DNA from: Streptomyces microflavus
GTDB lineage: Bacteria > Actinomycetota > Actinomycetes > Streptomycetales > Streptomycetaceae
NCBI RefSeq assembly: GCF_014650075.1
Contig: NZ_BMUG01000005.1
Span: 434,001-498,000, forward strand
Length of the DNA: 64,000 nt
Direction: 5' to 3'
Shown: positions 16,613 through 26,053 of the stretch, in pieces
How positions within the stretch are numbered: the first letter of the stretch is position 1
How the letters are laid out: every line of letters begins with the position of its first letter
The notes under the pieces: model-generated
The model's input: the letters and a program-made list of their open reading frames with translations, nothing else
Databases searched by the model: none
What the model was told of the DNA's origin: nothing
Translations under genes and position numbers: made by a program

Positions 16613-16971
16613 TGGCCTACCGCTCGAAGTATGTCGGTAAGTACAGCGGACTCGGCCGGATGATCTCGCGGCCCATGTTCGCCAAGCCCTGCCGCAAAGC
16701 GGCTGTGGAGATCATGCACGCCGCACAAGGCTTCTCTCCGACGGGTGACCCGGCGGAGGACAGGCACCCGGGGCTCTACAAGAAGTCCTTCGACGTCGTA
16801 CCGGCCTACAAGAACATCCCCTTCCGAGGGAAGCCCCGCATGCGTCACGGCGCAATGGTGGTCAACTCCGCCTGGCACGCCAAGGCCGTGGAGTACGGCG
16901 ACTGGGACATCCCGCGGTACGCGCCCCTCACGAAGGCCTTCTTTGCCGTGAAGGCGGCGAACGGTGGCTGA
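16612..16971 (+). CDS. Tail completion/neck protein (HK97 gp10-like)
   Basis: 119 aa from ATG 16612, overlapping the preceding stop. AVEIMHAAQGFSPTGDPAED and PRMRHGAMVVNSAWHAKAVEYGD are typical of HK97 gp10-like neck proteins. Order (adaptor, stopper, gp10-like, terminator) is standard. Confidence 0.8.
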   Translation: MAYRSKYVGKYSGLGRMISRPMFAKPCRKAAVEIMHAAQGFSPTGDPAEDRHPGLYKKSFDVVPAYKNIPFRGKPRMRHGAMVVNSAWHAKAVEYGDWDIPRYAPLTKAFFAVKAANGG

Positions 16972-17329
16972 CGTGGAGGCTGTCATCGCCCCGTGGCTGG
17001 AGAACCGCTTCGAGGTGTCCGCAGCCGCTGAGACTCCTGTGGACCTGGAAAACAAGCTGCCGCTGATCCGGGTGCAGCGTATTGCGGGCGCCGATGACCG
17101 GTTCAGTCAGCACCCTGCGGTCGCCGTCGACGTGTTCGCCGCAACGGCTGACGAGGCCCGCACCCTATCCAACAGCGTGCGAGATGCCCTCGTCTTCCTG
17201 CGCGGCCCCGTTCCCGGCGCCGTGATCCGCGGAGTCCGCTGCATCTCCGGCCCGAGCCGGCAGCCCTGGGCGAACGAGGCGATCCACCGACGTGGCGCGA
17301 CGTACACCGTGAGCCTCCGGCCCGCGTAA
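16964..17329 (+). CDS. Tail terminator protein
   Basis: 121 aa from GTG 16964. LPLIRVQRIAGADDRFSQHPAVAVDVFA and EARTLSNSVRDALV match the gpU/gp17-like terminators that cap the tail tube at its head end. It overlaps the gp10-like gene by 8 bp. Confidence 0.8.
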   Translation: MADVEAVIAPWLENRFEVSAAAETPVDLENKLPLIRVQRIAGADDRFSQHPAVAVDVFAATADEARTLSNSVRDALVFLRGPVPGAVIRGVRCISGPSRQPWANEAIHRRGATYTVSLRPA

Positions 17330-17344
17330 CCCCGAACTTCCTAG

Positions 17345-17366
17345 CTCCGTGAGTCGACTCGCGGGG
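17345..17366. promoter_or_regulatory. Palindrome A, site 2 (upstream of tail tube gene)
   Basis: CTCCGTGAGTC joined to GACTCGCGGGG; intergenic, 16 bp after the tail terminator stop and about 25 bp before the major tail ATG. Well placed to block or reduce transcription into the tail genes. Confidence 0.8.
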
Positions 17367-17391
17367 CCCCTACGTATGCCCTGGAGGCATC

Positions 17392-17982
17392 ATGGCGGAC
17401 ACCCGCAATGCCGATCTCACGTTCGGCGCCAGTGACTTTCTCGTCCACGTCGCACCCCTGAACACCGCGTCTCCCCTCGCCTTTGCCGACCCCGCCACTC
17501 CGTGGGCGTGCATGGGCTGGGTGACGACCGAGGGCGGGACGTTCGGCATCGAGGACGAGTCCACCGACGTCCAGGCGGCCGGCTCCCTGGAGCCCATCCG
17601 CACCCTGATGACCCGGTCGACGAAGACGATGCAGGCGACTTTCCAGGAGGCCATCAACCCTCTGGTCCGCAGCCTGTACGACAACGTTCCGGTCATTTCG
17701 CTGGAGCCGACCGCGGGAGTCGTGACCTACGGCCTCCCCGACAAGCCCAACGACCTCAGGTACGCCTTCGTCTTCGACTCCGTCGACGGTGACAAGCGGA
17801 ACCGGCTGTACATGCCGAACGGCAAGGTCACCGCGAGGGGCGAAGAGCAGGCGCAGACGACCGACGTGTGGCCGGTCCAGATGACCTTCACCTTCTACAA
17901 GGGCCTCACGCTCCCCGCCGTCACGCGCTCCATCGACTACGGCGAGGTCGACGTCTCGGGCTTCTTCCCCGAGGGCCCGTAA
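17392..17982 (+). CDS. Major tail (tube) protein
   Basis: 196 aa. A tail tube protein by position between terminator and chaperones, and by the beta-rich sequence with MGWVTTEGGTFGIEDES and VWPVQMTFTFYKG. Ends near the common C-terminal loop. It polymerises in hexameric rings. Confidence 0.85.
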   Translation: MADTRNADLTFGASDFLVHVAPLNTASPLAFADPATPWACMGWVTTEGGTFGIEDESTDVQAAGSLEPIRTLMTRSTKTMQATFQEAINPLVRSLYDNVPVISLEPTAGVVTYGLPDKPNDLRYAFVFDSVDGDKRNRLYMPNGKVTARGEEQAQTTDVWPVQMTFTFYKGLTLPAVTRSIDYGEVDVSGFFPEGP

Positions 17983-17987
17983 CAGCC

Positions 17988-18024
17988 AGCGGGGCCCTGT
18001 ACCGCGCGGGTCCGGGGCCCCGCT
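17988..18024 (+). terminator. Hairpin after tail tube gene
   Basis: AGCGGGGCCC pairs with GGGGCCCCGCT around a 17-base loop. Lacks a T-run; may be a partial terminator that sets a high tube-to-chaperone ratio. Confidence 0.5.
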
Positions 18025-18089
18025 TCATCCCCAGCAGATCCACAAGACCCGCGCCAGAGCCACAAACCTGACTTAGGAGACCCGCGCCC

Positions 18090-18410
18090 ATGACTGACAT
18101 CACCCCCGCTGAGGCCCAGGAGATCGAGGCCACCGAGGAGTACGGCACGGCGACGCTGAGCGGCGTTGACCTGCGCGTCAAGCCCGTGACGGAGTGGCGC
18201 CCCAGCTACCTGCGAGCCCTCCGCCTGGCCGACTACGACGCGTGGGCGACCGGCGTGCTTCACGAGGACGACGTTCAGACCTTCATCGACCTGGACGCCA
18301 CGATTGCGGAGATCACCGACTTCACCGCAGCCGCCATGGAGTCCGTCGGGGAGACCCCGGGAAAGTCCTCTGGACGTGCGAAGTCCTCGACTCGCACGCG
18401 GAAGCGCTAG
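18090..18410 (+). CDS. Tail assembly chaperone, short form (gpG-like)
   Basis: 106 aa zero-frame product. The protein is acidic (TPAEAQEIEATEEYG) with VKPVTEWRPSYLRALRLADY. It helps the tape measure assemble. Near its end it carries the slippery heptamer at 18359, where some ribosomes move to the -1 frame and make the long form. The last 14 residues, made without slipping, are Ser/Arg/Lys-rich. Confidence 0.88.
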   Translation: MTDITPAEAQEIEATEEYGTATLSGVDLRVKPVTEWRPSYLRALRLADYDAWATGVLHEDDVQTFIDLDATIAEITDFTAAAMESVGETPGKSSGRAKSSTRTRKR

Positions 18411-18811
18411 AAGCCGACCTGGCGTTCCGCGGTATCGATGTCCTTGACGTCTACCGCGGACGCCTCTCCCTCCGCCGGCTGCGGGTGCTCATCGAGCATC
18501 TCCCGCAGGAGTCAGCGACGAAGACGGCGCTGAGGAACAGCATCCCTGACGACGTTATGGCGCAGGCCAGTGCCGACTACCGGCCTGACAAGGCGGCGTG
18601 GAGCCGTCTGGAGACGCAGATGGCGGAGCTGAAGGACGAGGTCATCCGCAGCCGGAACGCCGCGATTGCCATAGCCGGTGGCACTCCTCCGGAGTTCGTT
18701 CCCACGTCACGACCGGGGATCCCCCCGACGGCGGCATCCCGACAGGGCATGACCGACGAGCAGCGCCGCGCCATTGACCCGCGGCTGAGAAACCAGCCGA
18801 AGGAGGCGTAA
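18090..18811 (+). CDS. Tail assembly chaperone, long frameshifted form (gpGT-like)
   Basis: Predicted fusion of about 240 aa: the first 92 codons of the short form, then a -1 shift at GGGAAAG and about 148 codons in the -1 frame, from VLWTCEVLDSHAEALEADLAF (split by the shift) to the stop at 18809-18811. The -1 frame has no convincing start of its own and is coding-like only after the heptamer. The C-terminal part should bind the tape measure, whose gene starts at the last base. Confidence 0.85.
18359..18365 (+). other. -1 ribosomal frameshift site GGGAAAG
   Basis: Read as CCG GGA AAG in the zero frame, so G GGA AAG fits the X XXY YYZ rule; this is the same heptamer used by lambda G/GT. After slipping the frame is GGG AAA GTC CTC. 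Confidence 0.9.
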
Positions 18812-21800
18812 TGGCGGACCTTGACATCGTCGGCGGTGCGGCGGTTGACGTCGTCCCGATCATCCCGCAGTTCCACGCAAAGCTGAAGGCACTTGTCCTC
18901 CCCATTGCCGACCGTGTCGGCAGGGAGGCGGGGGAGCGTATGGGGGAGGCGATCAGCAACAACATTGTGATCGCCATCCCTAACGCGATAACGCGCGGTG
19001 GGCGGGCGGGTGTCCGCGCCGCTGGCCGCCAGGGTGACGATGCAGGTGGAGCGTTCGCTCGGTCCATCCGGCGCAAGCTGGAGGCGGCCTTCAAGGCGAT
19101 GCCCAAGCTGCAAGTAGGGCTGGCGGACACAGGTGTCGACGCTGAGCTAGCTCGCATTCGCGCCCGCATGGAGACCCTCCGCAACAAGACGATCGGCGTC
19201 GACGTTTCAACCGCTGACGCGGAGCGCGAGATCGTCCGCATCGATGCAGAGCTGCGGCGACTCGGAGCCTCCCACGCTGACGTAGAGGTACGCGCCGACA
19301 CGGCTACGGCTCGTGCGGCACTGGCGGAGATCCGCGCTGAGATTGCTGCGGTGGATGCCACCGACGTCGATCTGGACGTCCACGTCAACACTGCCGGAGC
19401 AACCGGCGCTCTCATGGCGCTGAGTATCCAGGCAGCCGCTCTTATGGCGATCCCCCTCGGCCCCGTCCTCGCGGCGGGCCTTGGCGCAGTGGTCTCCATG
19501 GCGAGCGCCGCCGCAATCGGCGTAGGCGCCGTGGGCCTGGCCGCCGTCCCCGCCATCAAGGGCGTCACGGAGGCCATCCAGGCGAAGACAGCGGCGGAGA
19601 AGGAGGCAGCCTCCGCCACCGACGACAGTGCGAAGAAGACTACCCAAGCCGCTCAGCGTGCCCTTCAGCTAGCCGGCGCACAGTCATCCCTCGCCTCCGC
19701 CCACCGCAACGCCGCGCGCTCCATCGCGCAGGCTGCCCGCGGAGTGGAGGACGCAGAGCGCTCCGTGGCTGACGCCATCCAGCGAGCTGCTGATCAGCGT
19801 CAGGCCTCCGCCGATGCCATCCGTCGCGCGCAGGAGGGCCTCTCCGACTCTCACCGTCGCCTCCGCGACGCTCAGGAGTCACTCACCGACGCCAACCGCA
19901 CCGCCCAGAGCGCGCAGGAGGACCTCAGTCGAGCTCGCGTCGACGCCGCTCAGAAGCTCCGGGACCTCAACGACGAGTTGAGGAGCGGCGCCCTGGACCA
20001 GCGCGAGGCCACCCTCCGCGTCCAGCAGGCGCAGGAGGATCTCAACCGGACCAAGGCTGACGCTGCCGTCGGCAAGGCGACTCAGCTCGACCTGGACCAG
20101 GCACAGTTGGCCTACGACCGGGCCACTGAGCGCGCCAAGCAGCAGAAGCAGGACTACAAGGCTCTCCAGCGGTCCGCCGAAGAGCAGAAGAAGGCGGGGG
20201 TCGCCGGCAGTGAGGCCGTCCAGGACGCTACCGAGCGCCTTGCTGACGCTCAGCGAGCCGTAGCCGACCGCACGGAGGCGATCACCGACGCCCAGAAGGG
20301 CGTTCGCGATGCGGCCGTAGCCGTGGCCGACGCTCAGTCGAAGGCGGCCCGCGACCAGGTCGACGCTGCCCGCACGGTGGCCGACGCCCAGCGCGGTGTC
20401 TCCGACGCCGTCCAGGCCTCGGCCGAGGCTCAGGTGTCGGCCGCGGATCAGATCGCCTCTGCGGAGCGTGGGCTCGAATCGGCCCGCCTCTCCGGCATCG
20501 ACACCACGACGAAGGCGGTCACGAAGGCTGACGAGTACCGCAAGGCATTGGCGAAGCTGACGCCTGAGGGACGCACCCTCTTCAAGGCCATTGCCGGCCC
20601 CGGCGGGCTGGTCGAAGGCTTCAAGGCGTGGTCCAAGGAACTCAGCCCGGACGTCGTGCCGCTGTTCACTCGTGCGGTTAACGGCTTGAAGAACTCCTTG
20701 CCCGGTCTGACGCCGCTGACCAAGGGTGCCGCGGACGGCATCGACACGCTGATGGATAAGGCATCGGCCCAGATGAAGACGCCCTTCTGGGAGTCCTTCA
20801 AGGCCGACCTTGCGGAGAATGTGAAGCCAGCCGTTGTCGGTTTCGGCGTCGCGTTCGGCAACGTCATCGTCGGCATCGTCGGCATCATCGACGCCTTCCT
20901 CCCGAAGATGGACGGCATCGCCGCTCACTCCGACCGCATCACCGAGCGATTCGCGAAGTGGGGGACGAGCCTCAAGGGCAGCCCTGACTTCGAGAAGTTC
21001 CTGACGTACGTCAAGGACACGAGCCCCGGACTCGCTGAATTCATCGGCGAGATCCTGTCGACGATCGTCGATCTCAGCAAGGCGCTGGCGCCGCTCTCGG
21101 AGCTGATGTTCGAGACCATCAAGCCACTGTTGGATGCTATCCAGTGGCTAGCTACGAACGTCCCCGAGTTGGTAATCACGCTCTGGCTGCTCTTCGCGGC
21201 ACAGAAGGCGATCACCCTCGGAATGGCCGCTTTCGCAGGCGCCATGATCCTGTACCAGTCCGTGATGATCATCGCGACCATCGCGACGGCCGGATGGGCG
21301 GTGGCGCTGAATGCGACGGGTATCGTCCCGATAATCCGGGCCATCGTGCTCGTGGTCGGACTCCTTGTCGCAGCAGTGATCTACGCCTACAAGAACTGGG
21401 ACTGGTTCCGTGTGACGGTCGATACCGTCGCACGAGCCATCAAGACCGCAGCTTTGTGGATCTGGGACAACGGCCTGAAGCCAGCGTTCAACGGCATCTG
21501 GACGGCCATGAAGGCCGTGGGTGCGGCTGCTGTCTGGCTGTGGGACGTCGTCCTAGAGCCTGTCTTCGGATTCATCTTCAAGTGGGGAAAGATCCTGGTC
21601 ACGGCCCTCGTGGTCGCGTTCCTCCTGCCTGCATACCTGGCGTTCAAGGCGCTGGGAGCTATCGGGATGTGGCTCTGGGAGAAGGCGATCGGACCGGCGT
21701 TCGCGAAGATCGCTCGTGACGCGACGTGGTTGTGGGAAAAGGTACTCAGCCCTGTATTCGGATGGATCAGCTCCAAGGCCGTCTGGATCTACGAAAAGGG

Positions 21801-23634
21801 CATCAAGCCCGCTTTCAAATCGATTTGGGATCGCTTCAAGCTCGTCGGTGAAGGAGCCCAGTGGCTCTGGCGAGAAGTACTCCGGCCTGTCTTCGGATGG
21901 ATCGGCGACAAGGCGTCCTGGCTCTACGAAAAGGGCATCAAGCCGCACTTCGACAACATCAAGTCCGCAATGTCTCTCGTCGCCGAGTCCTTCGATAAGG
22001 GCAAGGATGACATCAAGACTGCGTGGGACAAGATTTCGGGCATCGCCAAGAAGCCCGTCAAGTTCATCATCGACAAGGTCTACAACGAGGGCATCGTCCC
22101 GCTCTGGGACCGAGTTGCTGCTGTAACCGGCGCCGACAAGCTGAAGCCTTTCAAGGGCTTCCACACAGGCGGCGTGATGGACGGCTATTCGCCCGGTCGT
22201 GACGACCGCCTCATAGCCGTTTCGGGTGGTGAGGCGATCATGCGACCCGAGTGGACTCGCGCTATCGGCGAGGATCGCATCAACCAGTGGAATGCGGCTG
22301 CCCGTTCCGGTGGGATCAGCGGCGTTCAGCGAGCGATCTCCGCGGGCATGCCCGCGTACAAGGACGGCGGAATCGTCGGATGGCTGAAGGACAAGTCCGG
22401 CGACGCCGCGAAGTTCCTTTCGGGCATCACCGATTACACCGATCCCGCGAAGCTGTTCGCCAAGGCGGCAGGCTCCATCACCAACCAGATGAAGCCGCTC
22501 ATGACCAACCGCTGGGCGAAGTCCGTCGGTCAGCTCCCCATCAAAATGATGGAGGGCCTGAAGGACACCGCCCTAGGCGTTTTCGGCATAGGCGACGGAG
22601 GGGGCGGTCAGTGGACCAAGCCCGTCGGCGCCCCGATGAGCACGCCCTTCGGCAAGAAGGGCCCCATGTGGTCGTCCGGGCAGCACACCGGTCTGGACTT
22701 CGCCGCAGCTCTCGGCACTGCAGTCAAGGCGGTTGCCGGCGGCAAGGTGGCCATGGCCAAGTCCGGCGGCCCGTACGGCAACCACATCATGCTGAACCAC
22801 GGTGGTGGCCTGACGTCGCTGTACGCCCACCTCTCCAAGATGCTGACGTCCGTCGGCGACACGGTGAAGCAGGGCCAGAAGATCGGCGAGGTCGGCTCGA
22901 CCGGCAACTCCAGCGGCCCTCACCTCCACCTGGAGGCCCGGGTCAACGGCAAGGCGGTCGACCCCATGCGCTACCTGACCGGTGGCGGTGGCAAGGGCGG
23001 CACGGGTGTCGAGCGCTGGCGCCACGTCGTAAAGGCGGCCCTGGCGGCGACGAACAACCCGTCCTCATACGCTGACCTGACGCTACGGCGCATGCAGCAG
23101 GAGTCAGGCGGCAACCCCGAGGCCGTCAACAACTGGGATGTCAACGCCAAGAACGGCACCCCGTCGGTTGGATTGATGCAAGTCATAAAGCCGACATTCG
23201 AGGCCTACGCGGGCATGCTCCGCAAGCAGGGTCCGTTCCGGCACGGGGTCTCGATTGACCCCATGGCGAACATCTTCGCCTCAATGCGCTACGCCAAGTC
23301 CGCGTACGGATCGCTCCCGACGGCCTACAACCGACCGGGCGGCTACGCCGAAGGCGGCTTCCCGCAGATCGGCGAAATGGCGTGGGTCGGCGAGAAGGGG
23401 CCGGAGCTGCTGGAGTTCCTCACCCCGACGCGGGTGCGCAGCAACAGCGACTCCATGGCGATGGCTCGTGCGACGCAGAGCATCCCCGGGCGAGGCTCCG
23501 GCTCGATCCCGGCCATCACGGCCGACGTCCATGTCTACGTCGGAGACCGCGAGATCACCGACATCGTGCGCGTGGAGGTCGACGCGCGGCAGGACGAAAC
23601 CGCTATGGCACTAGGAACAGGACGGTACCTCTGA
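18811..23634 (+). CDS. Tail tape measure protein with peptidoglycan hydrolase domains
   Basis: 1607 aa. Sets tail length. The N-terminal part has hydrophobic helices; about 255-590 is a long coiled coil rich in Ala, Asp, Gln; hydrophobic segments near 780-860 follow. About 875-1080 holds imperfect repeats of WLWE..L.PVFGWI..KA and IYEKGIKPAF type. An M23 (LytM) metallopeptidase at about 1280-1395 (HTGLDFA, then HLHLEARVNG) and a transglycosylase-like domain at about 1405-1500 (RRMQQESGGNPEA, SVGLMQVIKPTFEAY) would open the cell wall during injection. ATG 18811 overlaps the chaperone stop, with AAGGAGG upstream. Confidence 0.95.
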   Translation: MADLDIVGGAAVDVVPIIPQFHAKLKALVLPIADRVGREAGERMGEAISNNIVIAIPNAITRGGRAGVRAAGRQGDDAGGAFARSIRRKLEAAFKAMPKLQVGLADTGVDAELARIRARMETLRNKTIGVDVSTADAEREIVRIDAELRRLGASHADVEVRADTATARAALAEIRAEIAAVDATDVDLDVHVNTAGATGALMALSIQAAALMAIPLGPVLAAGLGAVVSMASAAAIGVGAVGLAAVPAIKGVTEAIQAKTAAEKEAASATDDSAKKTTQAAQRALQLAGAQSSLASAHRNAARSIAQAARGVEDAERSVADAIQRAADQRQASADAIRRAQEGLSDSHRRLRDAQESLTDANRTAQSAQEDLSRARVDAAQKLRDLNDELRSGALDQREATLRVQQAQEDLNRTKADAAVGKATQLDLDQAQLAYDRATERAKQQKQDYKALQRSAEEQKKAGVAGSEAVQDATERLADAQRAVADRTEAITDAQKGVRDAAVAVADAQSKAARDQVDAARTVADAQRGVSDAVQASAEAQVSAADQIASAERGLESARLSGIDTTTKAVTKADEYRKALAKLTPEGRTLFKAIAGPGGLVEGFKAWSKELSPDVVPLFTRAVNGLKNSLPGLTPLTKGAADGIDTLMDKASAQMKTPFWESFKADLAENVKPAVVGFGVAFGNVIVGIVGIIDAFLPKMDGIAAHSDRITERFAKWGTSLKGSPDFEKFLTYVKDTSPGLAEFIGEILSTIVDLSKALAPLSELMFETIKPLLDAIQWLATNVPELVITLWLLFAAQKAITLGMAAFAGAMILYQSVMIIATIATAGWAVALNATGIVPIIRAIVLVVGLLVAAVIYAYKNWDWFRVTVDTVARAIKTAALWIWDNGLKPAFNGIWTAMKAVGAAAVWLWDVVLEPVFGFIFKWGKILVTALVVAFLLPAYLAFKALGAIGMWLWEKAIGPAFAKIARDATWLWEKVLSPVFGWISSKAVWIYEKGIKPAFKSIWDRFKLVGEGAQWLWREVLRPVFGWIGDKASWLYEKGIKPHFDNIKSAMSLVAESFDKGKDDIKTAWDKISGIAKKPVKFIIDKVYNEGIVPLWDRVAAVTGADKLKPFKGFHTGGVMDGYSPGRDDRLIAVSGGEAIMRPEWTRAIGEDRINQWNAAARSGGISGVQRAISAGMPAYKDGGIVGWLKDKSGDAAKFLSGITDYTDPAKLFAKAAGSITNQMKPLMTNRWAKSVGQLPIKMMEGLKDTALGVFGIGDGGGGQWTKPVGAPMSTPFGKKGPMWSSGQHTGLDFAAALGTAVKAVAGGKVAMAKSGGPYGNHIMLNHGGGLTSLYAHLSKMLTSVGDTVKQGQKIGEVGSTGNSSGPHLHLEARVNGKAVDPMRYLTGGGGKGGTGVERWRHVVKAALAATNNPSSYADLTLRRMQQESGGNPEAVNNWDVNAKNGTPSVGLMQVIKPTFEAYAGMLRKQGPFRHGVSIDPMANIFASMRYAKSAYGSLPTAYNRPGGYAEGGFPQIGEMAWVGEKGPELLEFLTPTRVRSNSDSMAMARATQSIPGRGSGSIPAITADVHVYVGDREITDIVRVEVDARQDETAMALGTGRYL

Positions 23635-23819
23635 TGAGCGAGACCCCACCTGAGGTCGGCCCGTACCCGGAGCCCGACCCTGACCCCGGACCACCTCCGG
23701 TCTACCCGGCACCCCCGCCGCTGGACGCTCCTCCTCGGGATCCCTCCGAGGAGTACAGCCCCGGCAGCAACGACGGTGCCAACGGCGGTGTCGGCGACGG
23801 CGGGGGTGACGGCGGATGA
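23634..23819 (+). CDS. Short Pro/Gly/Asp-rich protein
   Basis: 61 aa, coupled to the tape measure gene by TGATG overlap and overlapping the next gene by 4 bp. Almost wholly Pro, Asp, Glu and Gly (PYPEPDPDPGPPPVYPAPPP), hence disordered. No function known; may be a virion linker. Confidence 0.6.
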   Translation: MSETPPEVGPYPEPDPDPGPPPVYPAPPPLDAPPRDPSEEYSPGSNDGANGGVGDGGGDGG

Positions 23820-26053
23820 GCGTAGCGTCCAACCTGTTGCCCGCGAACACTAGCGGCATCGAGACGGACACCAGCGGGTGGACGACGGGAGCGAACACCA
23901 CGCTCTCGAAGTCCACCCGCTTCTACGCGGGCGCCTCGTCGCTCGGCATGACCGCCACGGCAGCCGGATCCGTCACGGCCACCATCTCCGCTCGCGTGGC
24001 GGTGGTGGCCGGCCAGGAGTACACCGCGTACAGCTACTGGGCCAACGTGGTGGCTGCCGCGGGACGCTCTGCGACGGTCCGTGTCGACTGGTACGCCGCA
24101 GTGTCCGGCGGATCGGCACTTAGCTCCGTCACATCCGCCACCAGTGCGCTCCCCACCGCCACCACCTGGCAGACCCCGCCGCCCATCCTGATCGCCACGG
24201 CTCCCGTCGGCGCACAGTACGCGTCGGTGACCGTCTCGTGCACCGGCCTGAGCGCGGGGGCGACGGTCGTGACGGACGTCGTTAGCTTCGGACTTCCGTT
24301 CACTGTGCCTGGCAGCCTTTTCCCGTATGACAAGGCCTCTGCGGAGGTCAGCATCGCCGAATGGGGCGGATGGGCGAATGCCACGATCAGTCGGACGTCC
24401 ACGGTGGCGTGGGAGGGCTGGTACAGCCTCCAGGCCGAGTCCCTGGCGTCAGGGGTCATGGAGGTCGGAGCCACTCGGCACGCTGTAGGTGCGGGCACAG
24501 AGTACGTGGCGCAGGCTCGCGTGCGCCCTGCCGTGGTCAGCAGCACGGTTCGCATAGAGATTCGCTGGTACGACGCGGACATCGTGTACTTGTCCCGGAG
24601 CGTCGTCGACCACCCGGCATTCGCAGGTCAGTGGACTGCGTGTGCGGTAACCGGAGTAGCACCTCCGGGGGCGGCCCACGCCCGCATGGTTCTAGTGCCG
24701 ACAGCGATGTCCGCTGCGGAAATATGGGCGTTCGACCACATGGCTCTGCGTGCGTCTCCGATCCCCGCCGGCTCGCTGATCGGCTACAACACGCAGTCGA
24801 TGGAGGTAGACGCCTCCGGATGGACAGCGGTCTCCGGCTGCACTATCGGCCGCACCACCGAGACGGCATGGGAAGGCGCCGCCTCCCTGCGTATCAACGA
24901 GACCGGCTCGACAGGCATGAATGCCACCGTGGCCCTGTCGACGCCCGTCCCCGTCACTCCCCGGCAGGCGTATCAGGTCACCCCCCGGCTCAAGCTGGGC
25001 GCAGGACCCGCGGGACGCCAGCTCGTCACGACGTACGCCTGGCTCAACTCGTCTGACGAGCTGATTCGATCGGCGACCGTCACGTGGTCACTGGGATCGT
25101 CGGCCGGCACGGGCTGGTACGCCCCTCCCACGAGTGCCGTCGCTCCGTCAGGCGCAGCCTCGCTTGTCGTGAGCTTCCACATCGTGTCGTCGATCGTCGG
25201 GCAGCCCGCCTTCCTCGACGACGTCCAGATCACCCCCGGGGGCCTGGCAGCCGTCGCTGACGCCGTCCCGGATAGCTACAGCGCGTCCGTCGCCCTACAG
25301 GGACTGACGAGCGGCGGCTACACCTACTGGGGTCTGTGGCGGCAGGGTGGAGACGGTGCACTCGTCCCCATACGCGGCCCGCTAGCGGACCTCACGCAGG
25401 TGACCATTGTCGGCGACACGGCGGTGGTGGAGGACTACGAGGCCCCGTTGGGCGTGGAGGTCCGCTACTACCTCAAGGTGTGGACCGGCAGCAGCTACCG
25501 GGCAGTGCTCTCTGACCCCGTCATGATCCCGGAGCCGGTTTCCACGGAGATCGTCCTCAAGGATCCGGGACTGCCCGCCAGGCAGACTACGGCCGTCGTC
25601 TCCAAGGGTGGCCAGCCGACGTGGACGAGGCGGGCCCGGCAGGGTGTTAACGCCGTCCGTGGCAGGTCCCGTCCGATCGTCATCTCCGACATGCGCACGT
25701 CGCGCGAGGGGACGATGACGCTGGTCACGGAGACCGCGGAGGATCTCGCCTCGATGTGGTGGCTTCTGGAGAGCGGCAACATCCTGCTCATTCAGTGGCC
25801 GTCCCTATGGGGCGAGCGCGACGTCTACGTGGCCGTGGGCGATGTGGCTGAGGCCCCGGTCGTGGAGTACGCGGAGTACACGGACCGCACGTGGACCGTG
25901 CCTCTGACGGAGGTGGACCGCCCCATCGGCGGAGCCACCGGGTCATCTGGCCGCACGTGGGCCACGGTCCTGTCGGACCACATCGACGGCATGGACCTGC
26001 TCACCTCGTACGCCTCATGGCTGGGCGTCTACACCGGACTGGAAGGGACTTGA
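23816..26053 (+). CDS. Minor tail protein with three carbohydrate-binding-like repeats
   Basis: 745 aa. Three related jelly-roll modules (about 5-155, 160-315 and 320-475) each begin with an N-L-L/D-K/Y-N type start and ETDTSGWTT or EVDASGWTA, then a SLRI-like strand, as in CBM_4_9 modules. A fibronectin-like segment (about 490-590) and a C-terminal tail-tip domain (REGTMTLVTETAEDLASMWW) follow. It probably reads surface sugars at the tail tip. The gene sits directly after the tape measure, where distal tail genes usually are. Confidence 0.8.
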   Translation: MSVASNLLPANTSGIETDTSGWTTGANTTLSKSTRFYAGASSLGMTATAAGSVTATISARVAVVAGQEYTAYSYWANVVAAAGRSATVRVDWYAAVSGGSALSSVTSATSALPTATTWQTPPPILIATAPVGAQYASVTVSCTGLSAGATVVTDVVSFGLPFTVPGSLFPYDKASAEVSIAEWGGWANATISRTSTVAWEGWYSLQAESLASGVMEVGATRHAVGAGTEYVAQARVRPAVVSSTVRIEIRWYDADIVYLSRSVVDHPAFAGQWTACAVTGVAPPGAAHARMVLVPTAMSAAEIWAFDHMALRASPIPAGSLIGYNTQSMEVDASGWTAVSGCTIGRTTETAWEGAASLRINETGSTGMNATVALSTPVPVTPRQAYQVTPRLKLGAGPAGRQLVTTYAWLNSSDELIRSATVTWSLGSSAGTGWYAPPTSAVAPSGAASLVVSFHIVSSIVGQPAFLDDVQITPGGLAAVADAVPDSYSASVALQGLTSGGYTYWGLWRQGGDGALVPIRGPLADLTQVTIVGDTAVVEDYEAPLGVEVRYYLKVWTGSSYRAVLSDPVMIPEPVSTEIVLKDPGLPARQTTAVVSKGGQPTWTRRARQGVNAVRGRSRPIVISDMRTSREGTMTLVTETAEDLASMWWLLESGNILLIQWPSLWGERDVYVAVGDVAEAPVVEYAEYTDRTWTVPLTEVDRPIGGATGSSGRTWATVLSDHIDGMDLLTSYASWLGVYTGLEGT

